A DNA stretch of 64,000 nucleotides from Dillenia suffruticosa. Lineage: Eukaryota; Streptophyta; Magnoliopsida; Dilleniales; Dilleniaceae. The notes beneath the pieces are model-generated. The model had not been told where the DNA came from. It searched no databases and saw only the letters and a list, made by a program, of their open reading frames with translations. Below are positions 1 to 11,970 of the stretch, piece by piece. Every line of letters begins with the position of its first letter. Within the stretch, counting starts at the first letter, position 1. Location: positions 749,001 through 813,000 of the forward strand of contig JAVTVX010000020.1 of assembly GCA_033439265.1 (NCBI GenBank), given 5' to 3'. The position numbers and the translations under genes are program-made.

Positions 1-11
1 TCATAAATCAG

Positions 12-661
12 GTACCTGGCACATGGGACGGCCACAGATTACATGTACGACATTGTCAGAGTGCCCATGGCTTTCACATTCGAGGTTTGTTTGCTTGTCT
101 TCTTGTAATTACTACTAGATGGTTGTCACTTGTACAGATCCTTATTTGAGTGCGTTGACCCGACAGATATATGGTGATGGGACAGCTTCCTCATGGGACT
201 GCTTTAAAATGTTCAATCCCACTGATCAGAAGACGTACAATGTATGTGGCATGATATTTAAATTACCGCTTCCATGATTAACCTAAACTTAATCAGTGGC
301 TTTAGGTAATATTTGGTTTTAATTGCATCATTATCTGGAGTTTCAGAGAGTTCTTGACGATTGGTCTGCTGCATTCTTTTCACTTTTCAAGTTGGGGCCA
401 AATCAGCTGAAGGAAATCCATTCAATGCCCGCTGTAAATATAGAAAAGCTGGTATCTATAGATGAATATTTTGAAGGGTACTTAATGGAGAGGAGCAGTA
501 GATATGGAAAGAAGACTGAGGTCCTTGATCTGGGCATGCAGGAAATAAGAACGTATTTTAGGCTGTTTTTGTTATCTTCTGTGCTGTTGATGTTCATGTT
601 CTGCACTAGAATCTCAAAGAGCAAGTGCAGTAGACAGAATATTTCAACCATGCCTCTCTGA
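12..661 (+). CDS. Zinc carboxypeptidase (M14 family), 3' end, partial
   Basis: C-terminal part of a metallocarboxypeptidase-like protein; the start lies left of the window. Exons 12-84, 167-241 and 347-661 join in frame across GT-AG introns. The first exon ends in VPMAFTFE, and the glutamate of this FTFE motif corresponds to the catalytic glutamate of M14 peptidases (Glu270 of carboxypeptidase A). IYGDGTASSWDCFKMFNP follows, which matches plant members such as Arabidopsis At5g42320 (recalled, not searched). The zinc-binding HxxE and distal His are not in the window. Near the C terminus is a hydrophobic stretch (LFLLSSVLLMFMF) followed by basic residues, so the enzyme may be anchored by a C-terminal membrane segment. 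It is convergent with the CRP1-like gene. Confidence 0.85.
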
Positions 662-1666
662 TGTTTCAATCTGAGAATCTGCATTGCAGGGTGTACTTTG
701 GCCCATCTCAAGAGTGAGAAATGCTTGATTCAGTAAATTCTTGATTCATACACTTTGTCCGGGGCATGTAATTTTTCTCCATGGGGCAATTTCTCAAATT
801 GAAGATGATTTGAGTTTATAAAATTGCCCACTGTGCTGCAATTATCTTACTGGGCTCCAAAGGATTCCTGATTTGTACACATGAATGTATACCGATGAGC
901 TCTTACCTATAATCAAATTGTTCTGGGTCTAGCATTGCAGGTTTGAGTTGAGAAAGTGCATTGTTTCCTCGGTGCTTTTATGTTCTGTTTTGTCTATAAC
1001 TTCATCCTCTCCTCATTTTTCCTGGTTCCTATTTCAGCATTCATTTGGTAGAACCACAAAATCTTGAAAATAACAAGACAAAAACAATGCAGGACTATGA
1101 AGATCAGCAACTAGACTCATCTGATTTCTATTAGTCCCCTTTTGTCCTTTAAAAGTCAACAAATACAACTGGCACGAATATATTACAAAGTTAAAAGCAC
1201 ACAAGTCAAATATCTTTTGACATGCATGCAGTCGCACATTGAAACTGAAAATGAGCCTCTTTGGCTCTCGCCGGGGAGGGGGTGTCTATATGCATCCTCT
1301 AATGTATTTTATCTTCAGGTTAGGACCATCTCTTCACTCAAGAATCATGCAACAACATCATTCACTTGGGTTTTCTTTCATCTTAAACCACAGGAAATGA
1401 CTAAGTATTGGTATACTTTCCCTGCAAACAATGGAAACAGAAGCTCTTAGTCCAAAAAATATGGGAGTTGCTAATGTTAACACTGAAGGAAATCTCCTCG
1501 AGACAAAAGTCTGTGTCTTCTAGGCAGAAAGAGTGTGATAAAAAAAGCAAACCTTTTGATTAAGTATGGATGGTTTTGCCCTTGCTTGAAATGGATAACT
1601 CAAAGAATCCAAAAGGCAAGTGTATTTCTCCTGTACTTAAGAGATTGTATTGCTTCTGCCTGTAAA
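662..1666. other. Intergenic region between two convergent genes
   Basis: About 1 kb between the stop codons of the carboxypeptidase (+) and the CRP1-like gene (-). It must contain both 3' UTRs. The reading frames in it are short and lack recognisable motifs. I see no RNA gene or transposon. Confidence 0.6.
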
Positions 1667-4600
1667 CTATGAATTCAGTTTTTGCTTCATGTATCTCAGG
1701 GCAGATCGTAGCATTGCTCTGGCTTTTCTATCTGGAGCACAACCAGATGAAATCATTTCTTCATAGACAGCTGGAACCTGGAGGGGGGGGGAATCATCAC
1801 TTGATTGCTCAACAAGTTCGATGAAAAAAAATATCCATAGATTCTTGGTATTCATTTGATGTCACAGACACAAAGACAGAAGCTTATCTGCATTCTGACA
1901 CAGCAAATGGATATTGGTGCTGTTCAGGGTTTAGGCACGTGGAATATTTAACAGAGTAGCCTAATGTTATAAGTGGTAGTTTAATTGACTTTGAGAAGCC
2001 TATTTACGGAGAACAGATGGAGAGACACAACATTATTTAGTAGGCAAAGAATCACATACCAACAAGGAAAACAAAGACATACTTACATGTTGATCATTTT
2101 TGCATTCCTTTCCAATTGTAGTTGAAATGAAGGTGTAACGTAAATTGCCATTACTAACAGGACATGAATTAAGGACAACTGATGTAATAACAGAGACATG
2201 ATGAATGATTGGAAACATGGTCGTGTTTTACCACCACCTAATTGGTTCGGTGGTTTGACACTGATACTCCTTAAATAAGATCTTAGGTTTGAGTCATATA
2301 TACGACAAAAATAGGCGCCGGGAGAGCTTTGCCCGTTAAGAGCCTAACCCGGCCTAGAACCGAATTTAATCTAGTCCAACATAGTTACTGGATACCAATG
2401 GTTTATAACAAAAAAAACATAGTTGTGTTTTCAAAAAATAAAAATAAAAATAAAAGAAACAAAGAACTGCATAGACATTGACTAAAACAGGAAAAAAGGA
2501 TAACAAAGTTACCTTCTCGAATTTCTCAACACGTATCAAAGCTTTCATCAGTGTAGTATATGTTACTACATCTGGCCTCAAATCCTGCAATTATGGTTTC
2601 CCGATGGGCTTTTAGTAAAAACTGAATGTTATTATGATGAAAAAAGGGGAAAATGCATTTGGCACTAGGTTCGCAAGATATACTCACATTTTCCTTCATG
2701 TACTGCAAGACAGCAAAAGCTTCAGCATCCCTTCTGTCCTCACCAAATGCATTGATTAATGAGTTGAGGGCTAAAATACTGGGCTTAAGGCCATCAACTC
2801 GCATGACCCTGAATGCATTAACTGCTTGCTCAGACAAACCCTGTCGCAAAAGTGAAACAAAAGAAAGAGGAACATATACGAACATCATTTTCCTGCATGC
2901 AAACTTACAAAATTAACTTCAACCGTACCAAGCTATATCTAGTTTGGATGAATCTACTTTATCAGAAAGCAAAAGGCTACTTAGGCCAATACAATAGATG
3001 GACAGCTTTGTTAATCAGTACGCATGATTTGCTACCGTTTAGATGTTGGGGAACAAATAATAAGAACATGGATGTGAATCATCTTATGCAATTAAGAATC
3101 AAAGAAAAACTATTTTCCATAAATTTTCCAAATTGGGAGACTTTCATCATGAAAAGATTCAACGAAATCATTCTACCATGGCTAGACTCGGCCCAAAGAA
3201 GAATGAACACTACCATGGATCTTCAAGTACATCAATTGTTTCCCCGTGTACCGATTTGTGTATGCATTCTGCTGAAAGAAATTTTCATATGCTCTACATT
3301 GGTCACATTTCGTTCTTAGGATTAACAAATGCTCAGGCGATAACTCAAGTTTGACCCTACAGAACTAGCATGCTAGAGTTAAAAACAAAAAAAAAAAAAA
3401 ATGCACTTTTGAAACAACATACCCTCTGTGCATATGCATTGATCAAAGCATTGTACATGGTTGCAGATGGTTTTAAACCAGCAGACTTCATGACATCCAA
3501 GCATTCAATTGCATCACTAAATCTTCCTGATTGCCCATATATATTGACAAGCGTAGTGTATGTAATAGCATTTGGAAGCAGGCCTTGATTCTGCATCTTC
3601 CCCATCAAGTCCTTTACGTCCTCCCACCTCTCCTGCTCCCCGAAAGAATTGATCATTATATTGTATGTTGTGGTGCAAGGCAAACATCCATTTTCTTGCA
3701 TTGCCACAAAGAGCTCCTCAGCTTTATTATGGTGCCCACACTTACAGTGACAATCTATGACTGTATTCCAAGTAACTGTATCAGGTTCAATGCCTTCCGA
3801 TCTCATTCTCTCGAAAGTGGCCATGGCATGATCAAGACAATTATATTTACCAAAGGTATCAATCATCACATTGTAAAAAAGTCTATCCGGGCGAACCCCA
3901 ATACTCTTCATCTCCTTCAAAACCTGAAATGACTTTTGCCAATCCCCTCTATCCCGATAACTAGCTAGAATTCTACTAAAAACAAATGAATTAGGCTGCA
4001 CATTGTTTGCTTCCATTTCCTTCAACACAATTCTTGCACTCTCCCATCTACCCGCATTTGCATATGCATCAATAAGAAGACTATAAGTATGCTCATCGGG
4101 TGAAACCCCACTTCTCTCCATCTCAGACACTATTGATTCTGCATCCTGCAAAGAACCTGAAATCACATAACCTTTAAGTAGCGCGTTATAAGCCCTAGTT
4201 CTAGGTTTCAATCCACCTTCCTTTAATTCCTCAAAAATTGCTTCTGCTTCCATTGTTCTCCCACTGTTTCCCAATGCAGTTACAATGGCAATAAGAGTTG
4301 CTGTTTTCGGGCTCAGCCCACTACCCTGAGCCATTGCTAGAAAATGCATCGCATTATTCAAATCATTAGCCTTAGCAAACCCCATAATTAGGTCATTCAA
4401 TAATTGCCCATCTAGCTCAATCTTATCCTCCTCAATCTCAGCATAGAGCTTCTGCAAAATCGACGAATCCGCCTTATTAGTCCGAGTTAAAGACTGAATT
4501 ATCAAGCTGTAATTCACGAAATCCGACTGATATCCATCACGACGCATTCGGTTCATCAAATTTAGGGCTTTTTCTAGGTCATCATTGCGCGCACAAGCCC

Positions 4601-5189
4601 CAATTAGGGCATTATAAGTTAATGGAGTTAGGGTTTGCTTCTGCGAGAGCAAGAACGCTTCATAAAGCTTCTCAGACTTACCAAGCGCGTGAATTAGGAT
4701 CGAATAAAGCAATTCATAAGAAAAACAAAGATTATGTTTCTGAAGCCAAGAAACTAGAGAATACGCTGTACCAATTGAATTCGAAGAAGAGGTAAGAGAT
4801 TTGAGGAGAGAGTGCCACAAGGGAGCCGGCACGGCTCGGAAGGACTCGGCGAGCCGGAGCTCGGTCGGGTTCAGAGAAGTGGGAGAAGTGGATGAGCCGG
4901 AGTCGTATTGTGGCTCGGCGGTGGTTGCTGACAGGAACTGAAGGAGAGGAGTGAAGTCATAATTGCGAGTAGAGAAGGAATTGTGATCCTGCTTGTCGTT
5001 TTTGTTATCTTCATTGAATGGTGTGGAGAAGAGTGCGGTTTGGCTGAGAGTCGCGGCTGAGATTGCGGTAGTTTTTACGGTGACCGAGAAGGAAAGTGGC
5101 GGCGTGAAGATGTGGTGGTGCGGGAGAATTGGGGAGGAGAGGTGGCAAGAGGGAAGAGTTGGAGAACATGGTGGCCGGAGGAGTAGCAT
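1667..5189 (-). CDS. CRP1: Pentatricopeptide repeat protein, CRP1 ortholog (chloroplast RNA processing 1)
   Basis: Complete four-exon model on the minus strand: 5189-3423, 2840-2688, 2584-2513, 1777-1667; all introns GT-AG, 700 residues. The N terminus (about 90 residues rich in Ser, Thr, Pro and His) looks like a plastid transit peptide. A long array of P-type PPR motifs follows from about residue 185 almost to the C terminus (for example [20 protein letters not shown]). There is no E/DYW or SMR domain. The C-terminal residues encoded by exons 2-4 ([48 protein letters not shown]) match Arabidopsis CRP1 (At5g42310) as I recall it. In maize and Arabidopsis CRP1 binds chloroplast transcripts and is needed for petB-petD RNA processing and for petA and psaC translation. 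Intron 3 (1778-2512) carries a SINE-like stretch. Confidence 0.9.
2225..2375 (+). repeat. Possible tRNA-derived SINE remnant in CRP1 intron 3
   Basis: The stretch has a box A-like sequence (TTCGGTGGTTTGACA, near 2247) and a box B-like sequence (AGGTTTGAGTC, near 2285) about 38 bases apart, followed by a GC-rich tail with CGCCGGGAGAGC. The order and spacing resemble a tRNA-derived SINE. I could not define target-site duplications. Confidence 0.35.
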
Positions 5190-6045
5190 GTTCGGCGTGA
5201 GAGAGAAGCTTGCTTAGAGGAAGATAGAGATATTTTAAGCATATTTTATCTTTCCTACGTTTCTTATTTCGTGAACATTTGCGGGTCGAGGGGTGATCGG
5301 TGAGGATGCACCGTAGGAATTTTACCGCGTGGCTTAAGACGGGGCCAACCCAAACAAATTTTATGTTGGGTCGCCTTCTTCGACAGTGTCTCTAAACCAA
5401 CCACAGAACTTTGGCCCAGTGGTTATGGTCGGAACTTGACCTCGGGCTGAAGTCCGATTTATGGTACCCGGACACGTAACCAAAAAGTATCTCCGAACCG
5501 GCGCCCTTTTTTTTAATATAAATATTTATAATCATATTTTAATTAATATAATTTAAATATTTATAGAATTCTTATTTAAAGAATAACTTTTTTAATATAA
5601 TTTTTTTCATTCTTAAATTTTAAAATCAAAATTTAATTAAAATTTTTAACATTTTATTTTATTAAATCAACTATTTATTTATAACACGCTTTTCTTTCTA
5701 ACAGAGGACTCCACGACAATTAACACGGTTGGAACACCTTGTTTCAAAATAGAGAAAACTTACACATCCGGACACAGGTATGGTAAATCCAAATTGGAGT
5801 ATTTTGACATAAATAATGGTAAAATCTATTTGGGAGCATTCACGAAACAAAAAGTAAAAAAAAAAAAAAAAAAAGGGTTCAATGTGGGCCACAGGCTTAG
5901 GCCCGGTTAACGCCTTCAGGGAAAGCAATGGCCACCACTGGATCCATACTAGACATGCAAGTACCCATTTTTTTAATTGAAAGCCCGTAAATGAGAGGAA
6001 ACTTTTTTTTTTTTTTTTTTTTGGCACTGTGAGGAAACTTTTCTT

Positions 6046-6072
<27 letters not shown>
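6046..6072. repeat. (TA)n microsatellite
   Basis: Uninterrupted alternating TA of about 27 bases that directly precedes a dispersed-repeat copy. Confidence 0.9.
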
Positions 6073-6076
<4 letters not shown>

Positions 6077-6082
6077 TTATTT

Positions 6083-6185
6083 CAAATCCCGGTATCTAGA
6101 GTTTCACTCTAACTAATTCAGGTAAATCTGACTGTTGAACCTCCTATAGAGAGGGAGGTCTCCCAAAATAGTTTTTTGGGGGGTG
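6083..6185. repeat. Dispersed repeat copy
   Basis: Carries GAGTTTCACTCTAACTAATTCAGG and GGGAGGTCTCCCAAAA, corresponding to the left half of the copy near 53188. Confidence 0.5.
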
Positions 6186-8819
6186 CGATATCTTTGACAC
6201 ATGCATACAAATATTTCAATAATTACTCAACATGATATTATATTTGAAATTTTTAGTTATTTTCTTTTAACAAGGTTAATTGTGCGCCATTGTTTTCGTC
6301 CTTTTAGAGGGCCATATTTTAACACAATAAAGAGAGGAATATGGGGTTTTGAACTCTCATATTAATGTAAGGGCAAAACACTGTCTTTCGCTAAGGTATA
6401 TAGTTATTGGTCATTGTGTATTTTTTTAAAAATTTTTTTTAAAGAAATATGTCATTTTATTTCAAAAAACTCTCTTCCGCTAAGGTTTAATGCTATTTGT
6501 CTCAACGACTATCCGGGCACATCCCAACCATGACATTAGACATGAGCTAGCCAGGGGCTATACGACAATCTTGTGCCTCTTGAATATCTTATTGTCCTAT
6601 GTTGTTTGTACTTTTCAATCAAACTTTATAACGCCCATATGTTCATTATAGTCAAATTGAAGGTACCATGATGCTCTACTTTTGGCTTTTGATGCTTCCA
6701 AAGTTGTCTTCAAGATTTGCCCCCTTTAATGTTGTTAATGTTGTTATAACTAAAATGTGGGGGAGGAAGGAGAGCCCAATTGGGACACCAATCTATTTGG
6801 TGACGTAGAATTGGCCGCAGAAAGGGTTTCATTCCATTATATTGGAGGAATGATTTATTTATATATTAATCAAATACAAACTATATTATAGTAACATTCA
6901 TAAGACTAACTCAACTAAAATCTTTTATTAATCTTTTTTATGTAATAAAAAAATTATAAATTATACAAATTTTTATACTCTATTAAATACTACACAGTTT
7001 ACAATTTTAGTATATACATATCGAATCTCTTTATTAATGCACAAGCAAAAATGGGCAATATCTTCTTGTTGAAAATGCTTGCAATTATCTTCTCATGCCA
7101 TGAAATTGATGACCTCAGATGTGCTGAACGTGTGATTGGTTAGGGGGGAAGGAAGGAGGTCCTACTCCTCTTTACATGAAATTGAAAAAGAAAATAATTA
7201 GATATACAATTTTAAAAGTTATAACTCTATATCTTATTTATTCATTAAAAATTAAAATTTTTATTATTTAATATTATAATTTAAAATATAAAAAAAAAAT
7301 TAACAGGTCGAGTCTGTAATAATCGGCAATAAATATTTCCAAATTTTTTCAAAATAAACAATGTAAATATATGTGATTCGATTGTTTTCCCCATCCAAAC
7401 GTTGTTAAATATAATTTATGTTTAATAAAAGGGCACATCTTAAGAAGAGCGCAGACACAAGTTTGAGTATGCCAATGTTATGGACATTCCACAGATGAGA
7501 TTGTCGCATTTTTGCCTATACCAAGATGGTATTTTTGCATGCTTTCCTGGGAAATAAATTTACTGCCTTCAATACGCGAGGTCACCTGCCCAAGCTTTGT
7601 TGCCTTTAGATCTAAGAGACTGGCACAAATGCCAATCATGCAGACCTATTGCTTGTCTAATAAAGCAGTCATTGTTAACTCATCGGAAACTTTTTAAAAT
7701 GGTACTTACCTTGTGATCTTTTGATTTAGAAAAAGTGCTAATGTGCTCCTCGAATACCTAGGTTTTTTGGGTGATCGAGACCCATCACTTTCCCAGAGAC
7801 ATAAGAGTCAAGTTGTTAGTTTAAGGACACTCGAGGCAAACTCATATTATATAACGCCTACAAACATAAACAATTTAAGGACATGAAATGAAAAAGGAAA
7901 ATGACGGCACCTTGTCATACTACATTTTCACTTTATTAGGACAAGGTGCCCCCTTGCTGCATCATCTGTCGGTCATTTTACATGTAAATAATTCATATGG
8001 TTATCAGGGTTAACATTATATTATACCCATCCCGTAAGAAGGACTATCAATATAATACAGGAAAACATCCTTTAGCTTCTCTTCTCTTATTGTTTGGCTT
8101 TTCCTTGTTATACCCTTTTGTTCCATGTTCCATACATCATAGTTGTAGATATATGCATGTACACCGGAATTTTCTCGAAGATTTCAGCTCATAAATTAAT
8201 TATGGGGTCCCATATGCCTTTGTTGTTTGATTTAGTAGAGATCAAATCGACATTAAATTGAATAAGTGTTGGTATCCATTTCTGTGCAGTAAATGCAATC
8301 AGTTCTAAAACCGCTTGATGGGTCTATTTGGTATAATGACAACAATGAAGTTGGCACTTGTTGGTGGTGTGGATCAGGTTTGTTTATTGTTGGACCCTCC
8401 ACTACTACATACAGACAAAGTTTCTTAAATTGCTAGGTGTTTGCCTCTGCAATGGAAGAGTAATTAATGTGGTTCGCTCTCTCTCTCTCTCTAACATACA
8501 CTCAAACATTAGCTGTTAGCCGGTGGTTGAATCGAAAGAATAGAAGAGGGTTGTTTGTGTTTGAAAGACTGTTTCATATGTAGTTCATTTTTCCTGTTCT
8601 TGACAAGCTTGTACTAGAATACAATACATAAATAATGACTAAAACAAATATTGGCGGCTGACACGTAACATCATTCATTAAATTAAACAATTCTCTATAA
8701 ACAACTCGATTACAAATAACAAATATATGAAAACAAAAGACAAACACCCCAAAACCAACAGTTTTCCTCCTATGTAACAAACAGTTGCACCTGTGGCAGA
8801 ATAGTCTTATTTTTACAAT

Positions 8820-8906
8820 TTCTTCTTCTTCTTCTTCTTCTTCTTCTTCTTCTTCTTCTTCTTCTTCTTCTTCTTCTTCTTCTTCTTCTTCTTCTTCTTC
8901 TTCTTC
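8820..8906. repeat. (TTC)29 microsatellite at the 3' end of the BAHD gene
   Basis: Twenty-nine uninterrupted TTC units on the plus strand, GAA on the transcribed strand. The array shares its last two bases with the BAHD stop codon (8905-8907), so the 3' UTR starts directly with GAA repeats. Reading frames of poly-Glu or poly-Ser across it are artefacts of the repeat. Confidence 0.97.
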
Positions 8907-10257
8907 AGAAACTGACATTGTCATGAGTCAGAGATCGATCGAATTTACCAAGTTTCAGCGGACTAGGATCAATGATTGTATACTTGAGTATCTCGTGATT
9001 GCGCTCGAATATTGCCATGTCTTCATCACCTAAGGTCACCCAAGCTTCAATTCCATCACCAAATCTTGTTTCCCCAATAAAATTAAAATGCAAGTAAGCT
9101 GAAAAAGTCTCTGTTGAACCTACACCAGTGACCCACATTGGCTTGCCCCATCCGAAATCAACATTATAAAGCCCTGAATTGCACACACTAGTAAATCCAA
9201 CATAATCTGCACCAGTCCCAGAATATGCTATTAGCTCTTTTAGTGCCTCACACAGATTAGCAAAGCCTTCTTTGCCTTGCAAGCCCTTCACAAATTCACT
9301 ATTCACTTTTTCTATGGCTTTTCTCTGCTTATAAATCAAGTCTTTCAACTCTAGCTCACAATCCCCACCTCCTGATTTTGCAACTGCTAACCAAACATTA
9401 TTTCCCAATGTTGTTTCAGGCATTTTTGGCTCGGCTTTTGGTCTCAAATTCACTGCATGTGACACGAAGCATGGTTTTTGATATCCGCGGTTTTCTTTAA
9501 ATGCAGCCATAGAGCACTTCCAGATTAGTGCAGACACAACAAGAACCCGACTCGGGATTTTCCCATCAGATCCTGTTGCTTCAGCTTTGAGTACATTCAA
9601 GGCCTTGGCATCAAACACAAACCTCTTAGTTACACTTTTCCCAAATTTCAACTGAGGTTTCCATAAGGACATGAATGCTAATTCACTTGGAAGAGAATCA
9701 TCGTATGGAAACAGAATTGGTGCACTAAAATTAGGACTCAAAGCTTCATCCGAATTGCCTAAAGCTGTTGCTGCCCAACTTTTAAGAAACACACTAAGGG
9801 ATGTGCCATCAACAACCTTGTGAAAAATGTAAATTCCGAGAGCAAGTCCACCGCAGTCAAATTTATTTGCTTGAATCATTGAAACATAGTTTCCAGCTTT
9901 GCCTTCCAACCAACTTGCATTACCTGGAACAAATTGGCAAAGAGAAGGAATTCTTGGCTTGTCAAGAAATTCGGATAAATTTCCATTGACTCTCGCCTCA
10001 ATGAAACGAGCTCCTTCATCGTTGCAGTCAATGGTGAATTCATCCTTGATTTTTCCCGCCAGAGGATAAAACCTGGTTAAGGTTTCTGAAAGTGAAGTTT
10101 TGAGAATTCTGATGTCTGAGGTTGGATAGAAGAGGACTAGAGGAGTGTAAGTAGGAGGGATGAATTGGTCGAGTAATGAAACTTTGTGGGTTTTTAGGTG
10201 ATGAGGTGTGGGTAATGAAGGTTTGATCAATTCTTCAGTAATGACTTCAACCTCCAT
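8905..10257 (-). CDS. BAHD-family acyl-CoA acyltransferase, vinorine synthase-like
   Basis: A single-exon gene for 450 residues, a normal BAHD length. The catalytic HxxxD motif is present as HKVVDG (His146, Asp150) and the structural DFGWG motif at about residues 367-371. The N terminus MEVEVITEELIKPSLPTP fits the clade that contains vinorine synthase and other alkaloid or terpenoid acetyltransferases. BAHD enzymes transfer an acyl group from acyl-CoA to an alcohol or amine in the cytosol; the substrate cannot be read from sequence. I chose the Met at 10257. An in-frame Met lies 40 codons upstream (10377), but those codons fall in and next to a tandem duplication and are unlike the family. 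No frameshift or stop breaks the gene. No other specialised-metabolism genes adjoin it. Confidence 0.9.
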   Translation of the reverse strand: MEVEVITEELIKPSLPTPHHLKTHKVSLLDQFIPPTYTPLVLFYPTSDIRILKTSLSETLTRFYPLAGKIKDEFTIDCNDEGARFIEARVNGNLSEFLDKPRIPSLCQFVPGNASWLEGKAGNYVSMIQANKFDCGGLALGIYIFHKVVDGTSLSVFLKSWAATALGNSDEALSPNFSAPILFPYDDSLPSELAFMSLWKPQLKFGKSVTKRFVFDAKALNVLKAEATGSDGKIPSRVLVVSALIWKCSMAAFKENRGYQKPCFVSHAVNLRPKAEPKMPETTLGNNVWLAVAKSGGGDCELELKDLIYKQRKAIEKVNSEFVKGLQGKEGFANLCEALKELIAYSGTGADYVGFTSVCNSGLYNVDFGWGKPMWVTGVGSTETFSAYLHFNFIGETRFGDGIEAWVTLGDEDMAIFERNHEILKYTIIDPSPLKLGKFDRSLTHDNVSF

Positions 10258-10299
10258 TTTTGGGCTTTTTCTTGTGTTTTTCCCTCCAGCCTCCTCAAA

Positions 10300-10409
10300 G
10301 GGTAATGATGATACTAATGGGTACAAAAAAATGTCTTCTTCTTTGCTAGTATTTAATGATGATACTAATTGGTACAAAAAAAAATGTCTTCTTCTTTGCT
10401 AGTATTTAA
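10300..10409. repeat. Tandem duplication (~54 bp) in the BAHD gene leader or promoter
   Basis: A segment starting AATGATGATACTAAT, running through a short poly(A) and ATGTCTTCTTCTTTGCTAGT, occurs twice head to tail (about 10303-10354 and 10354-10408). The copies differ by about two substitutions plus a small A-run length change, so the duplication is recent. It lies 45-150 bases upstream of the chosen start codon. Confidence 0.92.
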
Positions 10410-11899
10410 GGGAACAAGGTCAATGCCCCCTACTAAATTGAATAATTTTCATGGTCACAAACAAAAATAAATAAATCAAAAAAATTGGTAAGGTATTAAA
10501 CTAAGATCAATTAACAAAATCCTCGAATTTGCGCGAGGCGTGCTAATTGTTAACCCCGTCTTAAAGGGGTCAAATTTATTGTTTATTCTTATTATAAAAG
10601 TTCATGGGATATTGCCTGTAAAGTGTCACATTTCTTCAAAAAGTGTAGGCCAACAGCCCCACTGATTTTCCGATTCCTTTCCCTCTTTCTTCAAGCTGCA
10701 ATATTCTAAATTTTGTGATTGTCACATCTTAATCTATGATATCAAATGTAGAGTGACAGTTTTTTTTCCCGAGTGATCAATCGATTGAACCCCATGTGGC
10801 CCCAGATAAATGTAGCACAAACAAAATTGCCATTAATGACAATTAAGACCGTCCATGTGCTTATATACCTAAATCATGGATCGGTCCTTTTCTTAAAATA
10901 GCAGCATTTTGCAGGTTTTTGCTGCCTTATAGGTCGCCAAATTGCTCAGACTCTCCTAGTAAGACAAAATTCTGATTGCAGATTTAAGTTTTGTTTGATG
11001 GGGAATTCGCCACGATTGGAATTGGATTTCGATCTGGCTTTTGGGAAAAAAATTTCTGTTTAGAATTCTTGTTGGTGCAAATTTCATAAGACAGCACATG
11101 AGCTCTCAGATTGTGAAGATTTTGCCTATGCGAGAGGATGCTGAGTCTGCACTCAAAAATGTTTCCTCATTTTGGTTGGCTTGTGCTTTTGACTTCCAAA
11201 GAGAAAAATAAAAAATAAAATAAAATAAATATCGTCATGTCCAGCTTTGATGAACTAATGTTGTCCGTTCTAGGAGACTACCTATTTTGCTTCTTTTTTC
11301 CAATAATATACCAAAATATGATGCAGCAATTTAATGCAGGTTGTTGGATCCAAGAATAGTACTGTTGTTCCAACCCCACCCCCCGGGCGCCCCGGGCGAG
11401 AGAGAAAGATAGGAAAGCTGTTAATGAATTAAAATTTCATGCAATTTCCAGTATCTATGTATAGAACAAAAAGTTTTAAGACTGGGAAGGACACAAGAAT
11501 GTGTGAACGAGCTAACGTAATATTCATAAACGGCATGAGAAATGAGAAATGAGGTGTCCGCCTGCTTCTTTTTTGCTGTTTTTTCCCCATTTTTATGGGG
11601 AGGGGTTTGTTTTAGCTTTTATATTTCAACTCGGTTGACCTTAATGGGCACATGGCTGCTAGTTCATCTAATTAAAGTGCATGTTCCTCGTGGCTTTTGT
11701 TTTGTTTTTTTTTTTCACTTTGGTTTGGCTACCGCTCGGTAGTCGAGATTTCACCTCAATTAATTCGGACCAATCAACTGTGATATCCACTCGTGGCTTT
11801 TGTTTGGTTATTAGAGAATGACGCACTATTTGCATTTGTCCTCATTAGATTACGAATGAATTTGGAGAGAAAGAGAGAGAGGTAATGTCTCTAAGGGAA

Positions 11900-11970
11900 T
11901 AGTTTAGTGGTTATAATCTTCTTCCCTAACTCGATAATTTCATATTTAAATTTTAATATAACAAAGAGAG
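11900..11970 (+). repeat. SINE-like fragment (related to 17283-17350)
   Basis: Contains a box A-like AGTTTAGTGGTTATAA followed by CCCTAACTCGATAATTTCATATTTAAATT and an A-rich tail. The stretch at 17283-17350 has the same layout (AGTTTAGTAATACAA, then CCCAACCTGATACTCTCATATTTAAATT). The shared order of blocks at two sites suggests copies of one short family. Confidence 0.4.

Larger units (their letters stand above)
5190..8819. other. AT-rich intergenic region upstream of CRP1 and downstream of the BAHD gene
   Basis: No convincing gene in 3.6 kb. It contains the CRP1 promoter (first few hundred bases), a (TA)n tract at about 6046-6072, long poly(A/T) runs (near 5859 and 6003) and a copy of a dispersed repeat at 6083-6185. 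The stretch 5551-5590 resembles 52048-52090 (shared AATTTAAATATTTATAGAA), which suggests another dispersed family. Confidence 0.6.

Noticed and set aside
5400..5520. Possible SINE head (GGCCCAGTGGTTATGG resembles box A)
   Set aside because: No convincing box B at the right distance and no target duplication.
8574..9033. Reading frames with long poly-Glu or poly-Ser
   Set aside because: They exist only because the (TTC)29 microsatellite is open in several frames; the flanking residues have no gene-like features and overlap the BAHD 3' end.
10258..10377. 40-codon N-terminal extension of the BAHD protein
   Set aside because: Falls largely in the tandem-duplicated leader, is unlike BAHD N termini and follows no signal-peptide pattern.
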